Positions 50,743-60,698 are shown, counted from the stretch's first letter. The stretch: DNA of 64,000 nt from Arsenophonus sp048493715 (GCA_048493715.1 JBGDCZ010000006.1:1-64000); one strand, 5' to 3'. Program-made: numbers and translations. Notes: a model not told the origin generated them from the letters alone.

Positions 50743-51012
50743 TCAGCGACGTAATCCTAAGCGCTCAATAAGCCCAGTATAACGAGCAACATCTTTACGC
50801 TTCAGATAGTTCAATTGTTTACGACGCTGTGCAACCATTCGCAACAAGCCTCGACGGCTATGGTGATCTTTCTTATGCTCGGTAAAGTGAGCTTGCAACT
50901 GATTGATTTGTACAGTTAATAAAGCAACTTGAACTTCACTAGAACCGGTATCATTTTTATCACGGCCATACTCCGCGATAATCTGCGCTTTTGCTTCAGT
51001 ACTTAGAGACAT
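50743..51012 (-). CDS. rpsO: Ribosomal protein S15
   Basis: S15 binds 16S rRNA at the central domain junction early in 30S assembly and represses its own mRNA in E. coli. The 89-residue product from ATG 51012 equals the E. coli mature form plus Met: MSLSTEAKAQIIAEYGRDKNDTGSSEVQVALLT, then KKDHHSRRGLLRMVAQRRKQLNYLKRKD. The start has GGAG eight bases upstream. An in-frame ATG 21 bases earlier lacks such support. Confidence 0.99.
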   Translation of the reverse strand: MSLSTEAKAQIIAEYGRDKNDTGSSEVQVALLTVQINQLQAHFTEHKKDHHSRRGLLRMVAQRRKQLNYLKRKDVARYTGLIERLGLRR

Positions 51013-51131
51013 AAATAACTCCAAATTTTCCATTAAACCTAAGGAAAGCCGATCTCTAATTCAGCCCTCCCGAACAAACGCTCACTCATTTTACGCTTCA
51101 ATCAACCATAACGCAAGATAACATCCCGATC

Positions 51132-52067
51132 CTATCGTACACTTTCCACGACTAAACGACGAGGAGCTATCCTATTTTGTTTATCAATCTCAGCGATACC
51201 AATAAATCTATGGATATCACCTTCTGTTACTCGGACTTTATTACCCTCGTGCAGTTGATGATTGGTAACAACAGCTTGCCCTTGTTTAAAATAGCTTGCT
51301 ACAATCTTGCAAATATTGATTTCAGGAAAATGATTAACTGCTGTATCCATAGGTAACAATAAAGGATCTAACTGCTCTGCCAAAGAAGCGGTCCCCAATT
51401 CGACTTGTTGCTTGAGCGTATACAATTGCTCTAACGTTACCATACGTTTGCTGGGATAATCTGCTACCTGTAAGCGCCTTAGATAAATCACGTGAGCACC
51501 GCAACCCAATAATTCACCTAAATCATCAATAATAGTCCGGATATAAGTTCCTTTAGAACAATGAATTTCTAATTCAAGTTCATTCTCTTGCCAGCGCTTA
51601 AATTGTAAATCATAAATAGTAATCTGGCGGCCTTGACGTTCAATAGTAATACCCTGACGAGCGTATTCATAAAGCGGCTTACCTTGATATTTAAGCGCGG
51701 AATACATAGACGGTACTTGGATTAAATTACCACGAAATTTATCTAATGCCTTATCAAGTTGCTGCTGTGTCAATTCAATGGGACGTTCACAAATAATTTT
51801 ACCCTGTGTATCCGAAGTATCCGTACGCTGTCCTAAACGAGCAATAACACGGTAACGTTTATCTGAATCCAACAAAAATTGTGAAAATTTTGTCGCTTCA
51901 CCCAAACAAATCGGTAACATGCCGGTTGCCAGAGGATCGAGCGCTCCAGTATGACCGGCTTTTTTAGCATCAAATAAACGACGTACTTTTTGTAAAGCAT
52001 CATTAGATGAAAGTTCGAGCGGTTTATCTAATAACAATACACCGTGAATGTCATGACCACGCCTCAT
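51132..52067 (-). CDS. truB: TruB, tRNA pseudouridine-55 synthase
   Basis: TruB makes pseudouridine 55 in the T-loop of all elongator tRNAs and acts as a tRNA chaperone. The 311-residue product (314 in E. coli) contains GHTGALDPLATGMLPICLGEATKF with catalytic Asp44, then YSALKYQGKPLYEYARQGI, CSKGTYIRTIIDDLGE and a C-terminal PUA-like domain. Its ATG overlaps the rbfA stop (TAATG), indicating coupled translation. Confidence 0.98.
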   Translation of the reverse strand: MRRGHDIHGVLLLDKPLELSSNDALQKVRRLFDAKKAGHTGALDPLATGMLPICLGEATKFSQFLLDSDKRYRVIARLGQRTDTSDTQGKIICERPIELTQQQLDKALDKFRGNLIQVPSMYSALKYQGKPLYEYARQGITIERQGRQITIYDLQFKRWQENELELEIHCSKGTYIRTIIDDLGELLGCGAHVIYLRRLQVADYPSKRMVTLEQLYTLKQQVELGTASLAEQLDPLLLPMDTAVNHFPEINICKIVASYFKQGQAVVTNHQLHEGNKVRVTEGDIHRFIGIAEIDKQNRIAPRRLVVESVR

Positions 52068-52480
52068 TACTTCCTCTCTTTATCTTTAACAGTATGACGG
52101 CGCTTTTCATCATCACGGATCACGTTACTAACTAAATTAGACATACGCATACCTTCAACCAAAGAGCTATCATAAAAAAAAGTTAATTCAGGAATAATAC
52201 GTAAACGCATGGAGTTACCCAGTAAAGAACGAATATGTTTAGCCATATTACCATTCAATACTTTAATACCATTTTTAACCATATCCTTTTCATGTTCTTG
52301 ATCTGATATATTTAAAAAAGTTACGAACACTTTGGCATAAGCCAAATCACGAGAAACTTCTACACCTGAAACTGTGGCCATTTTAACACGTGGATCTTTA
52401 ATTTCTCGATCAAGAATAATGGCGATCTCTTTTTGTAATTCCTGCGCAACACGCTGAGCACGATCAAACTCTCTTGCCAT
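52067..52480 (-). CDS. rbfA: RbfA, 30S ribosome-binding factor
   Basis: RbfA is a cold-shock KH-fold factor needed for late 30S maturation and 16S 5'-end processing. The 137-residue product (133 in E. coli) has the family start MAREFDRAQRVAQELQKEIAIILDREIKDPR and the C-terminal core LRIIPELTFFYDSSLVEGMRMSNLV. GAGGAG precedes the ATG. It lies in the operon between infB and truB. Confidence 0.98.
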   Translation of the reverse strand: MAREFDRAQRVAQELQKEIAIILDREIKDPRVKMATVSGVEVSRDLAYAKVFVTFLNISDQEHEKDMVKNGIKVLNGNMAKHIRSLLGNSMRLRIIPELTFFYDSSLVEGMRMSNLVSNVIRDDEKRRHTVKDKERK

Positions 52481-52702
52481 TATGATATCTCCTCACAGGG
52501 GTAAAAATAAAATGACCATTTAATTATTATGATATATTGTTAGAAAAACAAAATATACTAGTTATATCTGTTTGGTTTTTATAGAAATTAACCATAACTA
52601 TTAAATATTATTTATCATAATAGCATCGAAGCCACCACAAAAACCGATAATCAATATACCCTATCTAATTTATTATTTATAATTCTTTAGTTAAAAGACC
52701 AT

Positions 52703-52728
52703 AAGACCATAACGTCAGTTATGGCCTT
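52703..52728 (-). terminator. Hairpin between infB and rbfA
   Basis: AAGGCCATAAC pairs with GTTATGGTCTT (one G-U pair) around a TGAC loop, 26 bases past the infB stop. The short T run is displaced by one partial repeat. It may lower readthrough into rbfA. The remaining 220 bases to rbfA hold no visible gene and could contain an internal promoter. Confidence 0.6.
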
Positions 52729-52753
52729 TTAATAAGTAACAATAAAATCGGTG

Positions 52754-55393
52754 TTAGTTATCAATAGAACGTTTCACTTCAATGACTTCAAATACTTCTA
52801 TCATATCGCCAACCCGTACATCATTGTAATTTTTCACACCAATACCACACTCCATACCATTACGTACTTCGTTGACATCATCTTTAAAACGACGTAATGA
52901 TTCTAATTCACCTTCATAAATAACCACATTATCCCGTAATACACGGATAGGATTATTACGCTTGATTATACCTTCCACAACCATACAACCAGCAATTGCC
53001 CCAAACTTAGGTGATTTAAAGACATCACGTACTTCCGCTAATCCGATAATCTGCTGTTTATATTCAGGCGCCAACATACCACTCATCGCCTGTTTGATCT
53101 CATCAATGAGACTATAAATAACAGAGTAATAGCGTAGATCTAAATTTTCATTTTCGACAATCCGTCTTGCCGCAGCATCGGCACGCACATTAAAACCAAT
53201 GATAATCGCATTAGACGCTGCCGCCAAGGTAACATCAGTTTCTGTAATACCGCCAACACCTGAACCAATGATTTTTACTTTCACTTCATCAGTGGACAGT
53301 TTTTGCAGCGAATCGGTAATCGCTTCACAGCTACCCTGTACATCGGTTTTTAACACAATATTTAACTCAGAAATCTTACCATCTTCCATATCAGCAAACA
53401 TGTTTTCTAGCTTTGATTTCTGCTGGCGTGCCAATTTCACTTCACGGAATTTACCTTGACGATAAAGTGCAACTTCACGCGCTTTCTTTTCATCACGTAC
53501 AACTGTTGCTTCATCACCTGCCGAAGGTACATTTGATAGCCCTAGAATTTCAACTGGAATCGATGGCCCGGCAGACTGAATATCTGCGCCTAATTCATTA
53601 CGCATGGCACGAATACGGCCATACTCAAAGCCACATAATACAATGTCACCTTTATTAAGGGTTCCTTCCTGAACTAAAATAGTCGCAACCGGGCCACGAC
53701 CTTTATCCAGATAAGACTCGATAACAACACCGCTCGCCATGCCCGTACGAACTGCTTTCAGTTCTAATACCTCAGCCTGTAATAAGATAGCTTCTAATAA
53801 TTCATCAATACCTATTCCTTTTTTAGCAGATACATTGATAAATTGGTTTTCACCACCCCATTCTTCAGCCACAATACCATATTGTGAAAGCTCATTTTTG
53901 ACACGATCAGGATCAGCTTCGTGTTTATCGATTTTATTAACCGCAACGACCACCGGGACATTAGCCGCCTTAGCATGTTGAACAGCTTCTATAGTCTGAG
54001 GCATCACACCATCATCTGCAGCAACCACCAAAACAACAATATCTGTTGCTTTAGCACCACGAGCACGCATTGAAGTAAACGCAGCATGTCCTGGTGTATC
54101 TAAAAAGGTAATCATGCCTTTATCCGTTTCAACATGATAAGCACCTATGTGCTGCGTGATGCCACCTGCTTCTCCCGAGGCGACTTTCGTCGAACGAATA
54201 TAGTCAAGTAATGAGGTTTTACCATGGTCAACATGGCCCATAATCGTTACGACTGGTGCTCGTGGTTCTGCAATTGCTTCCCCGATATCACGATCACTTA
54301 AAATCGCTTCTTCCAGCTCATTTTCACGACGCAAAATAACTTTATGTCCCATCTCTTCTGCCACAAGCTGCGCGGTTTCTTGATCAACAACCTGGTTGAT
54401 GGTCACCATCGCGCCCATTTTCATCATGGTCTTAACAACTTGAGAGCCTTTTACTGCCATCTTATTAGCTAATTCAGCAACAGAGATGGTTTCACCAATC
54501 ACAACATCACGGTTAATAACTGCAACCGGTTTTGTGAAACTTTGCTGTAATGAACTGGTTTTTTTCTGCTTACCTTTCGTTTTATTAGTACGACCAACCG
54601 CCCGTTCTTCTTCGCGATCAGCTTTCTCCGAATGTTTATTATTTTTCTTTTGTCGAGCAGCCTTCCCGCCTCGATTTCGGATGTGACGGCTTTCTTCTTG
54701 GGCATCATTTTCGTCTTCAGCTTCACGAGCATGGCGAGAAGTCGTAGTATGATAATCATCATTATCCTCCTCCTCATCATCATTACCCCAACGATTGTAG
54801 TTCTCCTCTGCCATACGACGAGCTTCTTCAGCAACTCGTTTAGCTTCAGCTTCGACCTTGCGCCGCATTTCTTCTTCAGCCTTACGTTTCAGCTCTGCTG
54901 CCTCAGCTTCACGACGCTGTTTTTCAGTATAAGCAGCCGAATCTTGCTTGGATTTAGCCGTTTTTTGGTTATTTTTATTTTGTTTCACTTTCTCTTTTTC
55001 CGCTGCTTCGCGCTTTGCTTTTTCCGCTGCTTCAAGTTTTGCTTTTTTTTCTGCCTCGCGCTTTACTTGTTCTTCAGCTTTCGCTTTTTCCATTGCTTCG
55101 CGGTCAACATAGGTACGCTTTTTACGGACTTCAATATTCACTGATTTACTTTTTCCACCGGTAGTCGGAACACTTAGTGTACTACGAGTTTTTCGCTGTA
55201 ATGTTAATTTGCCACTCTGGTTACCTGTATTCCCATCTTCACGATTTAAGTACGCAAGTAAAGTTTCTTTTTCATTTTGAGTAACAGCTTCATTTTCACT
55301 CTTCTCTATCCCAGCATCAGCAAACTGCTGTACCAAGCGTTCAACTGAAGTTTGAATCTCTGCTGCCAATGATTTTACAGTTTCATCTGCCAT
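52754..55393 (-). CDS. infB: InfB, translation initiation factor IF-2
   Basis: IF-2 is the GTPase that brings fMet-tRNA to the 30S subunit and promotes subunit joining. The 879-residue product (890 in E. coli) has the N-terminal domain and a long Lys/Glu/Ala/Arg-rich linker. The G domain carries GHVDHGKTSLLDYIR, DTPGHAAF and NKID, followed by domains II, III and the fMet-tRNA-binding C-terminal domain. A GGAAGGAA site precedes ATG 55393. It is complete and is co-transcribed after nusA. Confidence 0.99.
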   Translation of the reverse strand: MADETVKSLAAEIQTSVERLVQQFADAGIEKSENEAVTQNEKETLLAYLNREDGNTGNQSGKLTLQRKTRSTLSVPTTGGKSKSVNIEVRKKRTYVDREAMEKAKAEEQVKREAEKKAKLEAAEKAKREAAEKEKVKQNKNNQKTAKSKQDSAAYTEKQRREAEAAELKRKAEEEMRRKVEAEAKRVAEEARRMAEENYNRWGNDDEEEDNDDYHTTTSRHAREAEDENDAQEESRHIRNRGGKAARQKKNNKHSEKADREEERAVGRTNKTKGKQKKTSSLQQSFTKPVAVINRDVVIGETISVAELANKMAVKGSQVVKTMMKMGAMVTINQVVDQETAQLVAEEMGHKVILRRENELEEAILSDRDIGEAIAEPRAPVVTIMGHVDHGKTSLLDYIRSTKVASGEAGGITQHIGAYHVETDKGMITFLDTPGHAAFTSMRARGAKATDIVVLVVAADDGVMPQTIEAVQHAKAANVPVVVAVNKIDKHEADPDRVKNELSQYGIVAEEWGGENQFINVSAKKGIGIDELLEAILLQAEVLELKAVRTGMASGVVIESYLDKGRGPVATILVQEGTLNKGDIVLCGFEYGRIRAMRNELGADIQSAGPSIPVEILGLSNVPSAGDEATVVRDEKKAREVALYRQGKFREVKLARQQKSKLENMFADMEDGKISELNIVLKTDVQGSCEAITDSLQKLSTDEVKVKIIGSGVGGITETDVTLAAASNAIIIGFNVRADAAARRIVENENLDLRYYSVIYSLIDEIKQAMSGMLAPEYKQQIIGLAEVRDVFKSPKFGAIAGCMVVEGIIKRNNPIRVLRDNVVIYEGELESLRRFKDDVNEVRNGMECGIGVKNYNDVRVGDMIEVFEVIEVKRSIDN

Positions 55394-55414
55394 TCTGTTC
55401 CTTCCTGCTACAAA

Positions 55415-56929
55415 TTATTTTGGATCGTTGCCAAACCAGCAAATATTGCGCGCAGCCATAATAATTTCACCAGCCTGTTCATCATTCAGCCCTTCTTCAA
55501 TATCTCTCAGATCATCGATCCCCTGTTCGGCAAGATCTTCCAATGTACAAATACCATGAGCAGCTAGGTTCATTGCTAAAGCATGATTCATACCTGATAG
55601 ATTTAACAGATCCTCAGTTGGCTGATTATCCCCCATACTCTCTTTTTGAGCCAATTCTAATGTCGTCAGCGTAGCTTTCGCTCTTTCACGCAAAACTTCA
55701 ATCGTTACCTCATCAAGACCTTCAATTTCTAATAGTTCGTTGATTGGTACATAAGCTAATTCTTCTAAGGTAGAAAAACCTTCTTCAACGAGAGCAGTCG
55801 CGAATTCTTCATCAATATCAAGATGCTTAGTAAAAGAATCAATAGAGGCATGCGCCTCCGCTTGATGTTTAGCCTGAAGTTCTTCTGTAGTCATGACATT
55901 TAATTCCCATCTGTCATCTCCGCGATGCTTTTTCAGCAACTGAGAAGCTAAGCGAACATTTTGGCCATTACGGCCAATTGCCTGAGCCAAATTACTACTT
56001 TCAACGGCAACATCCATCGTACACTTATCTTCATCAACTACAATAGAAGCAACATCAGCAGGCGCCATGGCATTAATCACAAATTGTGCCGGGTTGTCAT
56101 CCCATAGAACAATATCAATACGTTCTCCACCAAGTTCGCTTGATACTGCTCGTACCCTTGCGCCACGCATTCCAACACAAGCACCTACCGGATCAATGCG
56201 TTTATCATTAGTTTTTACCGCAATTTTTGCTCGCGAGCCTGGGTCACGAGCAGCAGCTTTAATTTCAATAATTTCTTCACCAATTTCAGGTACTTCAATG
56301 CGAAATAACTGAATTAGCATTTCAGGACGAGAACGGCTAACAAACAGCTGCGCCCCGCGCGCTTCTGGACGTACATCATATAATACACCACGTACACGGT
56401 CACCGGGCCGAAAGTTTTCTCGTGGTAACATATCTTCACGCAAAATTACCGCTTCTGCATTATTACCTAAATCCAAGGTAATATTTTCACGATTTACTTT
56501 TTTTACCACCCCAGTAATGATTTCACCTTGCTGCTCACGGAATTGCTCAACAACCATTGCTCTCTCAGCTTCACGCACTTTTTGCACAATAACTTGTTTT
56601 GCCGTTTGCGTGGTAATGCGATCAAAAGTAACAGACTCTATTTGATCCTCTACATGATCACCTAATTTAATCTCGGCGTCTTCAAATTTTGCCGCATCTA
56701 AAGTGATTTCACGTGTCGGTTGGGTGACCTCCTCAACCACTAACCAACGCCGAAATGTATCAAAATCTCCGGTTTTACGATCAATATTAACGCGAACGTC
56801 AATATCTTGTTCATATTTTTTCTTAGTAGCTGTTGCTAATGCGGTCTCAAGCGCCTCAAAGATTTTTTCACGCGGAAGAGATTTTTCATTAGAAACCGCT
56901 TCCACAACAGCCAGAATTTCTTTATTCAT
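55415..56929 (-). CDS. nusA: NusA, transcription elongation/termination factor
   Basis: NusA binds RNA polymerase and RNA and acts in pausing, termination and antitermination. The 504-residue product (495 in E. coli) has the N-terminal polymerase-binding domain (MNKEILAVVEAVSNEKSLPREKIFEALE), S1 (GEIITGVVKKVNRENITLDLG), the KH1 and KH2 domains (VGACVGMRGARVRAVSSELGGERIDIV, AIGRNGQNVRLASQL) and two C-terminal acidic repeats. It follows rimP by 23 bases. Confidence 0.98.
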   Translation of the reverse strand: MNKEILAVVEAVSNEKSLPREKIFEALETALATATKKKYEQDIDVRVNIDRKTGDFDTFRRWLVVEEVTQPTREITLDAAKFEDAEIKLGDHVEDQIESVTFDRITTQTAKQVIVQKVREAERAMVVEQFREQQGEIITGVVKKVNRENITLDLGNNAEAVILREDMLPRENFRPGDRVRGVLYDVRPEARGAQLFVSRSRPEMLIQLFRIEVPEIGEEIIEIKAAARDPGSRAKIAVKTNDKRIDPVGACVGMRGARVRAVSSELGGERIDIVLWDDNPAQFVINAMAPADVASIVVDEDKCTMDVAVESSNLAQAIGRNGQNVRLASQLLKKHRGDDRWELNVMTTEELQAKHQAEAHASIDSFTKHLDIDEEFATALVEEGFSTLEELAYVPINELLEIEGLDEVTIEVLRERAKATLTTLELAQKESMGDNQPTEDLLNLSGMNHALAMNLAAHGICTLEDLAEQGIDDLRDIEEGLNDEQAGEIIMAARNICWFGNDPK

Positions 56930-56952
56930 CCTAGTTGCCTTATTGAACTTTA

Positions 56953-57405
56953 TTAAAAGTGGGGTACCAGGTTAGCTTTCTGGATGTTTTTCAGTGCGAA
57001 CACTTCGTCCTTGCCATCCACAGTAACCGTAATCATTTCGTCATTAACAGCTTTAATTATACCTTGCCATTTACGACGGTTCTGCATTGCTATTCTTAAT
57101 ATTAAATTCACTTCTTTACCAAGAAAACGCCGATAGTGTGCAACAGTAAAGAGCGGACGCTCAAGTCCTGGTGAAGATATCTCCAGGCTATAAGGCACTG
57201 AAATTGGATCTTCAACATCCAATACTGCACTGACCTGGTGGCTAACATCGGCACAATCATTAACAGTAACACCATTTTCATTATCAATATAAACGCGTAA
57301 TGTCGAAACACGTGCACGAATAAACTCCAGACCAACAAATTCAAAACCTAGTGCTTCTACCGGCAATGAAATCATCGATGTTAATTTTTGCTCTAACGTG
57401 GACAA
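56953..57405 (-). CDS. rimP: RimP, 30S ribosome maturation factor
   Basis: RimP assists early 30S assembly. The 150-residue product equals the E. coli length and matches almost throughout: VNDCADVSHQVSAVLDVEDPI, YSLEISSPGLERPLF, NRRKWQGIIKAVNDEMITVTVDGKDEVFALKNIQKANLVPHF. The start codon is TTG (MSTLEQKL) behind a G-rich ribosome site. It is the first protein gene of the metY-rimP-nusA-infB operon, separated from metY by two intrinsic-terminator-like hairpins. Confidence 0.98.
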   Translation of the reverse strand: MSTLEQKLTSMISLPVEALGFEFVGLEFIRARVSTLRVYIDNENGVTVNDCADVSHQVSAVLDVEDPISVPYSLEISSPGLERPLFTVAHYRRFLGKEVNLILRIAMQNRRKWQGIIKAVNDEMITVTVDGKDEVFALKNIQKANLVPHF

Positions 57406-57422
57406 ACCCCACCCCCAGACAT

Positions 57423-57442
57423 AAAAAAAGGGCTAAAAGCCC
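57423..57442 (-). terminator. Terminator-like hairpin just before rimP
   Basis: GGGCT/AGCCC with a 3-base loop followed by seven T on the reverse strand, 18 bases before the rimP start. It is the second of two tandem hairpins after metY. Confidence 0.75.
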
Positions 57443-57463
57443 AGTAATTCTGTTTTAAATAAC

Positions 57464-57487
57464 AAAAAACCCCGAAAATCGGGGCTT
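57464..57487 (-). terminator. Terminator after metY
   Basis: CCCCGA/TCGGGG (reverse strand reading) with a 3-base loop and a T run. It lies about 110 bases downstream of tRNA-fMet. Readthrough or an extra promoter is needed to express rimP-nusA-infB. Confidence 0.85.
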
Positions 57488-57597
57488 TATGCAACTGGAC
57501 CCTATACACTGCCAGTAGGTTTAACCCCTGACTCAGCACTCTTCCAAACGAAAAATAATCCAAATAAAACGCCTGAAATAGATCATATGCTAAGAAG

Positions 57598-57674
<77 letters not shown>

Positions 57675-57739
57675 TTCGGAAATGGAAATTCCGCAAATTC
57701 TACGCTGATAATATGCGAAACGCAAGTTATCTTTTAAAA

Positions 57740-57829
57740 TGGTGCCGAGGACGGGACTTGAACCCGTACGCCCGTTTTATAGGCACTACCACCTCAAGGT
57801 AGCGTGTATACCAATTTCACCACCTCGGC
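57740..57829 (-). tRNA. leuU: tRNA-Leu (anticodon GAG)
   Basis: The 90-nt leucine tRNA has acceptor GCCGAGG, anticodon GAG within CTACCTTGAGGTGG, a long variable arm and an encoded CCA. It reads CUC and CUU. It lies downstream of secG, as E. coli leuU does, and is probably co-transcribed with it. Confidence 0.97.
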
Positions 57830-57884
57830 ACACCAATAAGACAATTTGTTGCTAAACTGTCTCACTACGCAAACTGTTGTTTAA

Positions 57885-58220
57885 TTAATGAGGGATATCA
57901 TTTGTTGGGGCTACAGGTGCTGTGGGCACAGCTGGTTTCTCAACTTTCACAGGTTCACCAATGTTTTCCCATTTGCTTCCAGTCACACTTTTATTGGAGG
58001 TCAAATTCCCTAAAACTAAACTGATAACAAAGAATAATATTGCAAAGATAGCAGTCATCCGCGTCATAAAATTACCTGATCCTGATGAACCAAATAATGT
58101 TGCAGAAGCACCTGCACCGAATGAAGCTCCCATATCAGCACCTTTCCCTTGTTGCAGCATGATCATACCAATCAGCACAATTGAGACTAATAAAAGGATA
58201 ACTAAAAGGATTATGTACAT
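57885..58220 (-). CDS. secG: SecG, protein translocase subunit
   Basis: SecG is the small SecYEG subunit that stimulates translocation. The 111-residue product (110 in E. coli) has two membrane helices (ILLVILLLVSIVLIGMIML and RMTAIFAILFFVISLVLGNL). The conserved loop QQGKGADMGASFGAGASATLFGSSGSGNFMTR lies between them, and a Pro/Ala/Val-rich tail follows. It is intact and is followed by leuU. Confidence 0.97.
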   Translation of the reverse strand: MYIILLVILLLVSIVLIGMIMLQQGKGADMGASFGAGASATLFGSSGSGNFMTRMTAIFAILFFVISLVLGNLTSNKSVTGSKWENIGEPVKVEKPAVPTAPVAPTNDIPH

Positions 58221-58474
58221 AGCTAACTACCTATTTGACAATAAAGTTAGGAAAAACTTATCTACTGCATGCAACTTGCTCCTTAAATCATTACCTTAAG
58301 GAGCGGTTTTGAATACTAACCAAACCTTAGCTGACAAGCAAGATTATTTTTATCTCATTGCTCTATATTGTAGGAAAAAACAACAAAAGTCGTTACCTGA
58401 AACCAGTTTGATAAAAATGCCACCAAACTTGTGCAACTATATGATTTGTAGTAAAAATGATAACATATTACGAT

Positions 58475-59812
58475 CTATTTTACTTGTTTGACCACATCAG
58501 CAATGCGATTAGCCATGGCAGTAACCTGTTTTTCATCTTCACCTTCTACCATAATTCGTATTAAAGGTTCAGTACCTGATTTACGCAATAAAACCCGTCC
58601 TCGGCCTGCTAATTCATTTTCCACTTGGTTTACCACATTTAAAACATCTTCTGTAGATAATGGATCATGGCTACCGGAAAAACGCACATTTACCAATACC
58701 TGAGGCATCAATTTCATCTCACGACACAGATCATAAAGGCTCATATCATTACGGATCATTGCACTTAAAACTTGTAACCCTGCAATAATACCATCACCTG
58801 TTGTCGTTTTATCTAATAAGATAATGTGTCCTGAATTTTCAGCACCAAAACGCCATCCCAGCTCTTGTAATTTTTCAAGAACATAACGATCGCCTACTTT
58901 TGCCCGGATAAAAGGTATACCCAATTCTTGCAGTGCTAATTCTAACCCCATATTACTCATTAAAGTACCAACAACGCCACCGTGCAGTTGACCTTGTCGT
59001 AGCTCATCATGAGCAATAATATAAAGAATTTGATCGCCATCGATTCTATTGCCTCGATGATCAACCATTATTACCCGATCACCATCACCATCAAACGCAA
59101 GACCAATATCAGCTTTTTCTGCTACAACTCGTTTTTGCAACATCGCAACGTCGGTCGCCCCGCAGCCGTGATTAATATTCAGTCCATTTGGTTCACACCC
59201 AATTGCGATGACTTCCGCACCAAGCTCAATTAAAACATTCGGTGCAATATGATATGTTGCGCCATTAGCACAATCTAAAACTATTTTTAAACCACTTAAA
59301 CTTTGATCGCTGGGAAAAGTCCCTTTGCAATACTCTATATAACGCCCTGCAGCATCAACAATACGACTAGCTCGCCCTAACTCCGCAGACTCTACACACG
59401 TAAGGGGTTTTTCCATCTCTGCCTCTATTGCTTCTTCTACGTCATCAGGTAACTTAGTCCCATCAATAGAAAAGAATTTAATACCATTATCATAATAAGG
59501 ATTATGAGAAGCAGAAATGACAATACCAGCCTCCGCACGGTATGTGCGTGTTAAATAAGCAATCGCTGGCGTAGGCACAGGACCCGTAAATGCAGCAGAT
59601 AAGCCAGCTGCAGCAAGACCCGCTTCTAAAGATGATTCCAACATATACCCTGAAATACGTGTATCTTTACCTATGATTATTTTACGAGAACCATGCCGCG
59701 CCAAAACCTTACCCGCTGCCCAACCCAATTTCAAAACAAAATCAGGGGTAATTGGGTTTTCTCCTACTTTGCCACGAATACCATCGGTGCCAAAATATTT
59801 GCGCTTACTCAT
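58475..59812 (-). CDS. glmM: GlmM, phosphoglucosamine mutase
   Basis: GlmM converts glucosamine-6-phosphate to glucosamine-1-phosphate for peptidoglycan and lipopolysaccharide. The 445-residue product from ATG 59812 equals the E. coli length. It has the phospho-serine loop ISASHNPYYDNGIKFF with Ser102, the metal loop AFDGDGDRVIMVD, the sugar loop GAENSGHIILLD and the phosphate-binding LLRKSGTEPLIRIMVEG. The start overlaps the end of folP by eight bases. Confidence 0.99.
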   Translation of the reverse strand: MSKRKYFGTDGIRGKVGENPITPDFVLKLGWAAGKVLARHGSRKIIIGKDTRISGYMLESSLEAGLAAAGLSAAFTGPVPTPAIAYLTRTYRAEAGIVISASHNPYYDNGIKFFSIDGTKLPDDVEEAIEAEMEKPLTCVESAELGRASRIVDAAGRYIEYCKGTFPSDQSLSGLKIVLDCANGATYHIAPNVLIELGAEVIAIGCEPNGLNINHGCGATDVAMLQKRVVAEKADIGLAFDGDGDRVIMVDHRGNRIDGDQILYIIAHDELRQGQLHGGVVGTLMSNMGLELALQELGIPFIRAKVGDRYVLEKLQELGWRFGAENSGHIILLDKTTTGDGIIAGLQVLSAMIRNDMSLYDLCREMKLMPQVLVNVRFSGSHDPLSTEDVLNVVNQVENELAGRGRVLLRKSGTEPLIRIMVEGEDEKQVTAMANRIADVVKQVK

Positions 59813-60653
59813 AATCATCTGTTTCCTTTGCTGAAAGGGTTGCTTGAACAATCTTCATAGCTTGTACAGTTTCTTTCACATCATGAGCACGAATAATCTG
59901 TGCTCCCTGCATAGCTGCGATAACTGCGCATGCGATACTGCCAGTAAGCCGTTCCTCTAGTGGTACATCTAATAACTCACCAATCATAGTTTTACGAGAC
60001 ATACCAACTAGTAGTGGCGCGCCTAAGGTATGAAATTCATTTAATTTCGCTAATAATTGATAATTATGTGCCAAGTTTTTACCAAAACCGAAACCTGGAT
60101 CAATAATCAAGCGATTTTTTGCAATGCCAACCGCTTCACAGCGGTTAATTTCATCTGATAAATACTGTTTTACTTCTGCAACCACATTTTTATAATCTGG
60201 CGTTTGTTGCATTGTCTTAGGTTGACCTAACATATGCATAATACAAATCGGTAGCCCCGTTTCAGCAGCAGCTTCCAATGCACCCGTTTCATGTAACGAC
60301 CTAACATCATTAATAATATGAGCACCTACTCTGGCTGCTTCCGTCATGACAACAGCTTTAGATGTATCAACAGAAACCCAAACATCAAAACGGTCAGTCA
60401 CTGCTTCAATTATCGGGATAACCCGGTCAAGTTCTTGCTGTAGACTTACTTCACTAGCACCCGGGCGTGTTGATTCACCGCCGATATCGATAATTGCCGC
60501 ACCATGGTCAACCATACTCGCTACATGCTTGAGCGCATAGTCATAACGATTGTATATACCACCATCAGAAAAAGAGTCTGGAGTAACATTTAATATTCCC
60601 ATAACGATAGGACAATTGAGATCAAGATCTATTTTTCGGGCAGTAATTTTCAT
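59805..60653 (-). CDS. folP: FolP, dihydropteroate synthase
   Basis: FolP joins p-aminobenzoate to the pterin in folate synthesis. The 282-residue product equals the E. coli length. Motifs are MGILNVTPDSFSDGG, IDIGGESTRPGASEV, NDVRSLH, IIDPGFGFGKNLAHNY and SRKTMIG. The start at 60653 has AAGGTG at proper spacing and begins at the homologous position. It overlaps glmM, an enteric arrangement (ftsH-folP-glmM). Confidence 0.98.
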   Translation of the reverse strand: MKITARKIDLDLNCPIVMGILNVTPDSFSDGGIYNRYDYALKHVASMVDHGAAIIDIGGESTRPGASEVSLQQELDRVIPIIEAVTDRFDVWVSVDTSKAVVMTEAARVGAHIINDVRSLHETGALEAAAETGLPICIMHMLGQPKTMQQTPDYKNVVAEVKQYLSDEINRCEAVGIAKNRLIIDPGFGFGKNLAHNYQLLAKLNEFHTLGAPLLVGMSRKTMIGELLDVPLEERLTGSIACAVIAAMQGAQIIRAHDVKETVQAMKIVQATLSAKETDDYE

Positions 60654-60674
60654 AATCACCTTACTCAACAAACA

Positions 60675-60698
60675 AAACCCCAGGTTATCCTGGGGTTT
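60675..60698 (-). terminator. Terminator between ftsH and folP
   Basis: A perfect 10-bp stem AAACCCCAGG/CCTGGGGTTT with a 4-base loop, followed on the reverse strand by TTGTTTG, just before folP. Some readthrough is expected if folP lacks its own promoter. Confidence 0.8.

Noticed and set aside
54632..55144. 170-codon forward frame rich in Phe, Ser and Leu
   Set aside because: It is the antisense of the Lys/Glu-rich linker of infB. Its composition is explained by complementing AAA/GAA codons.
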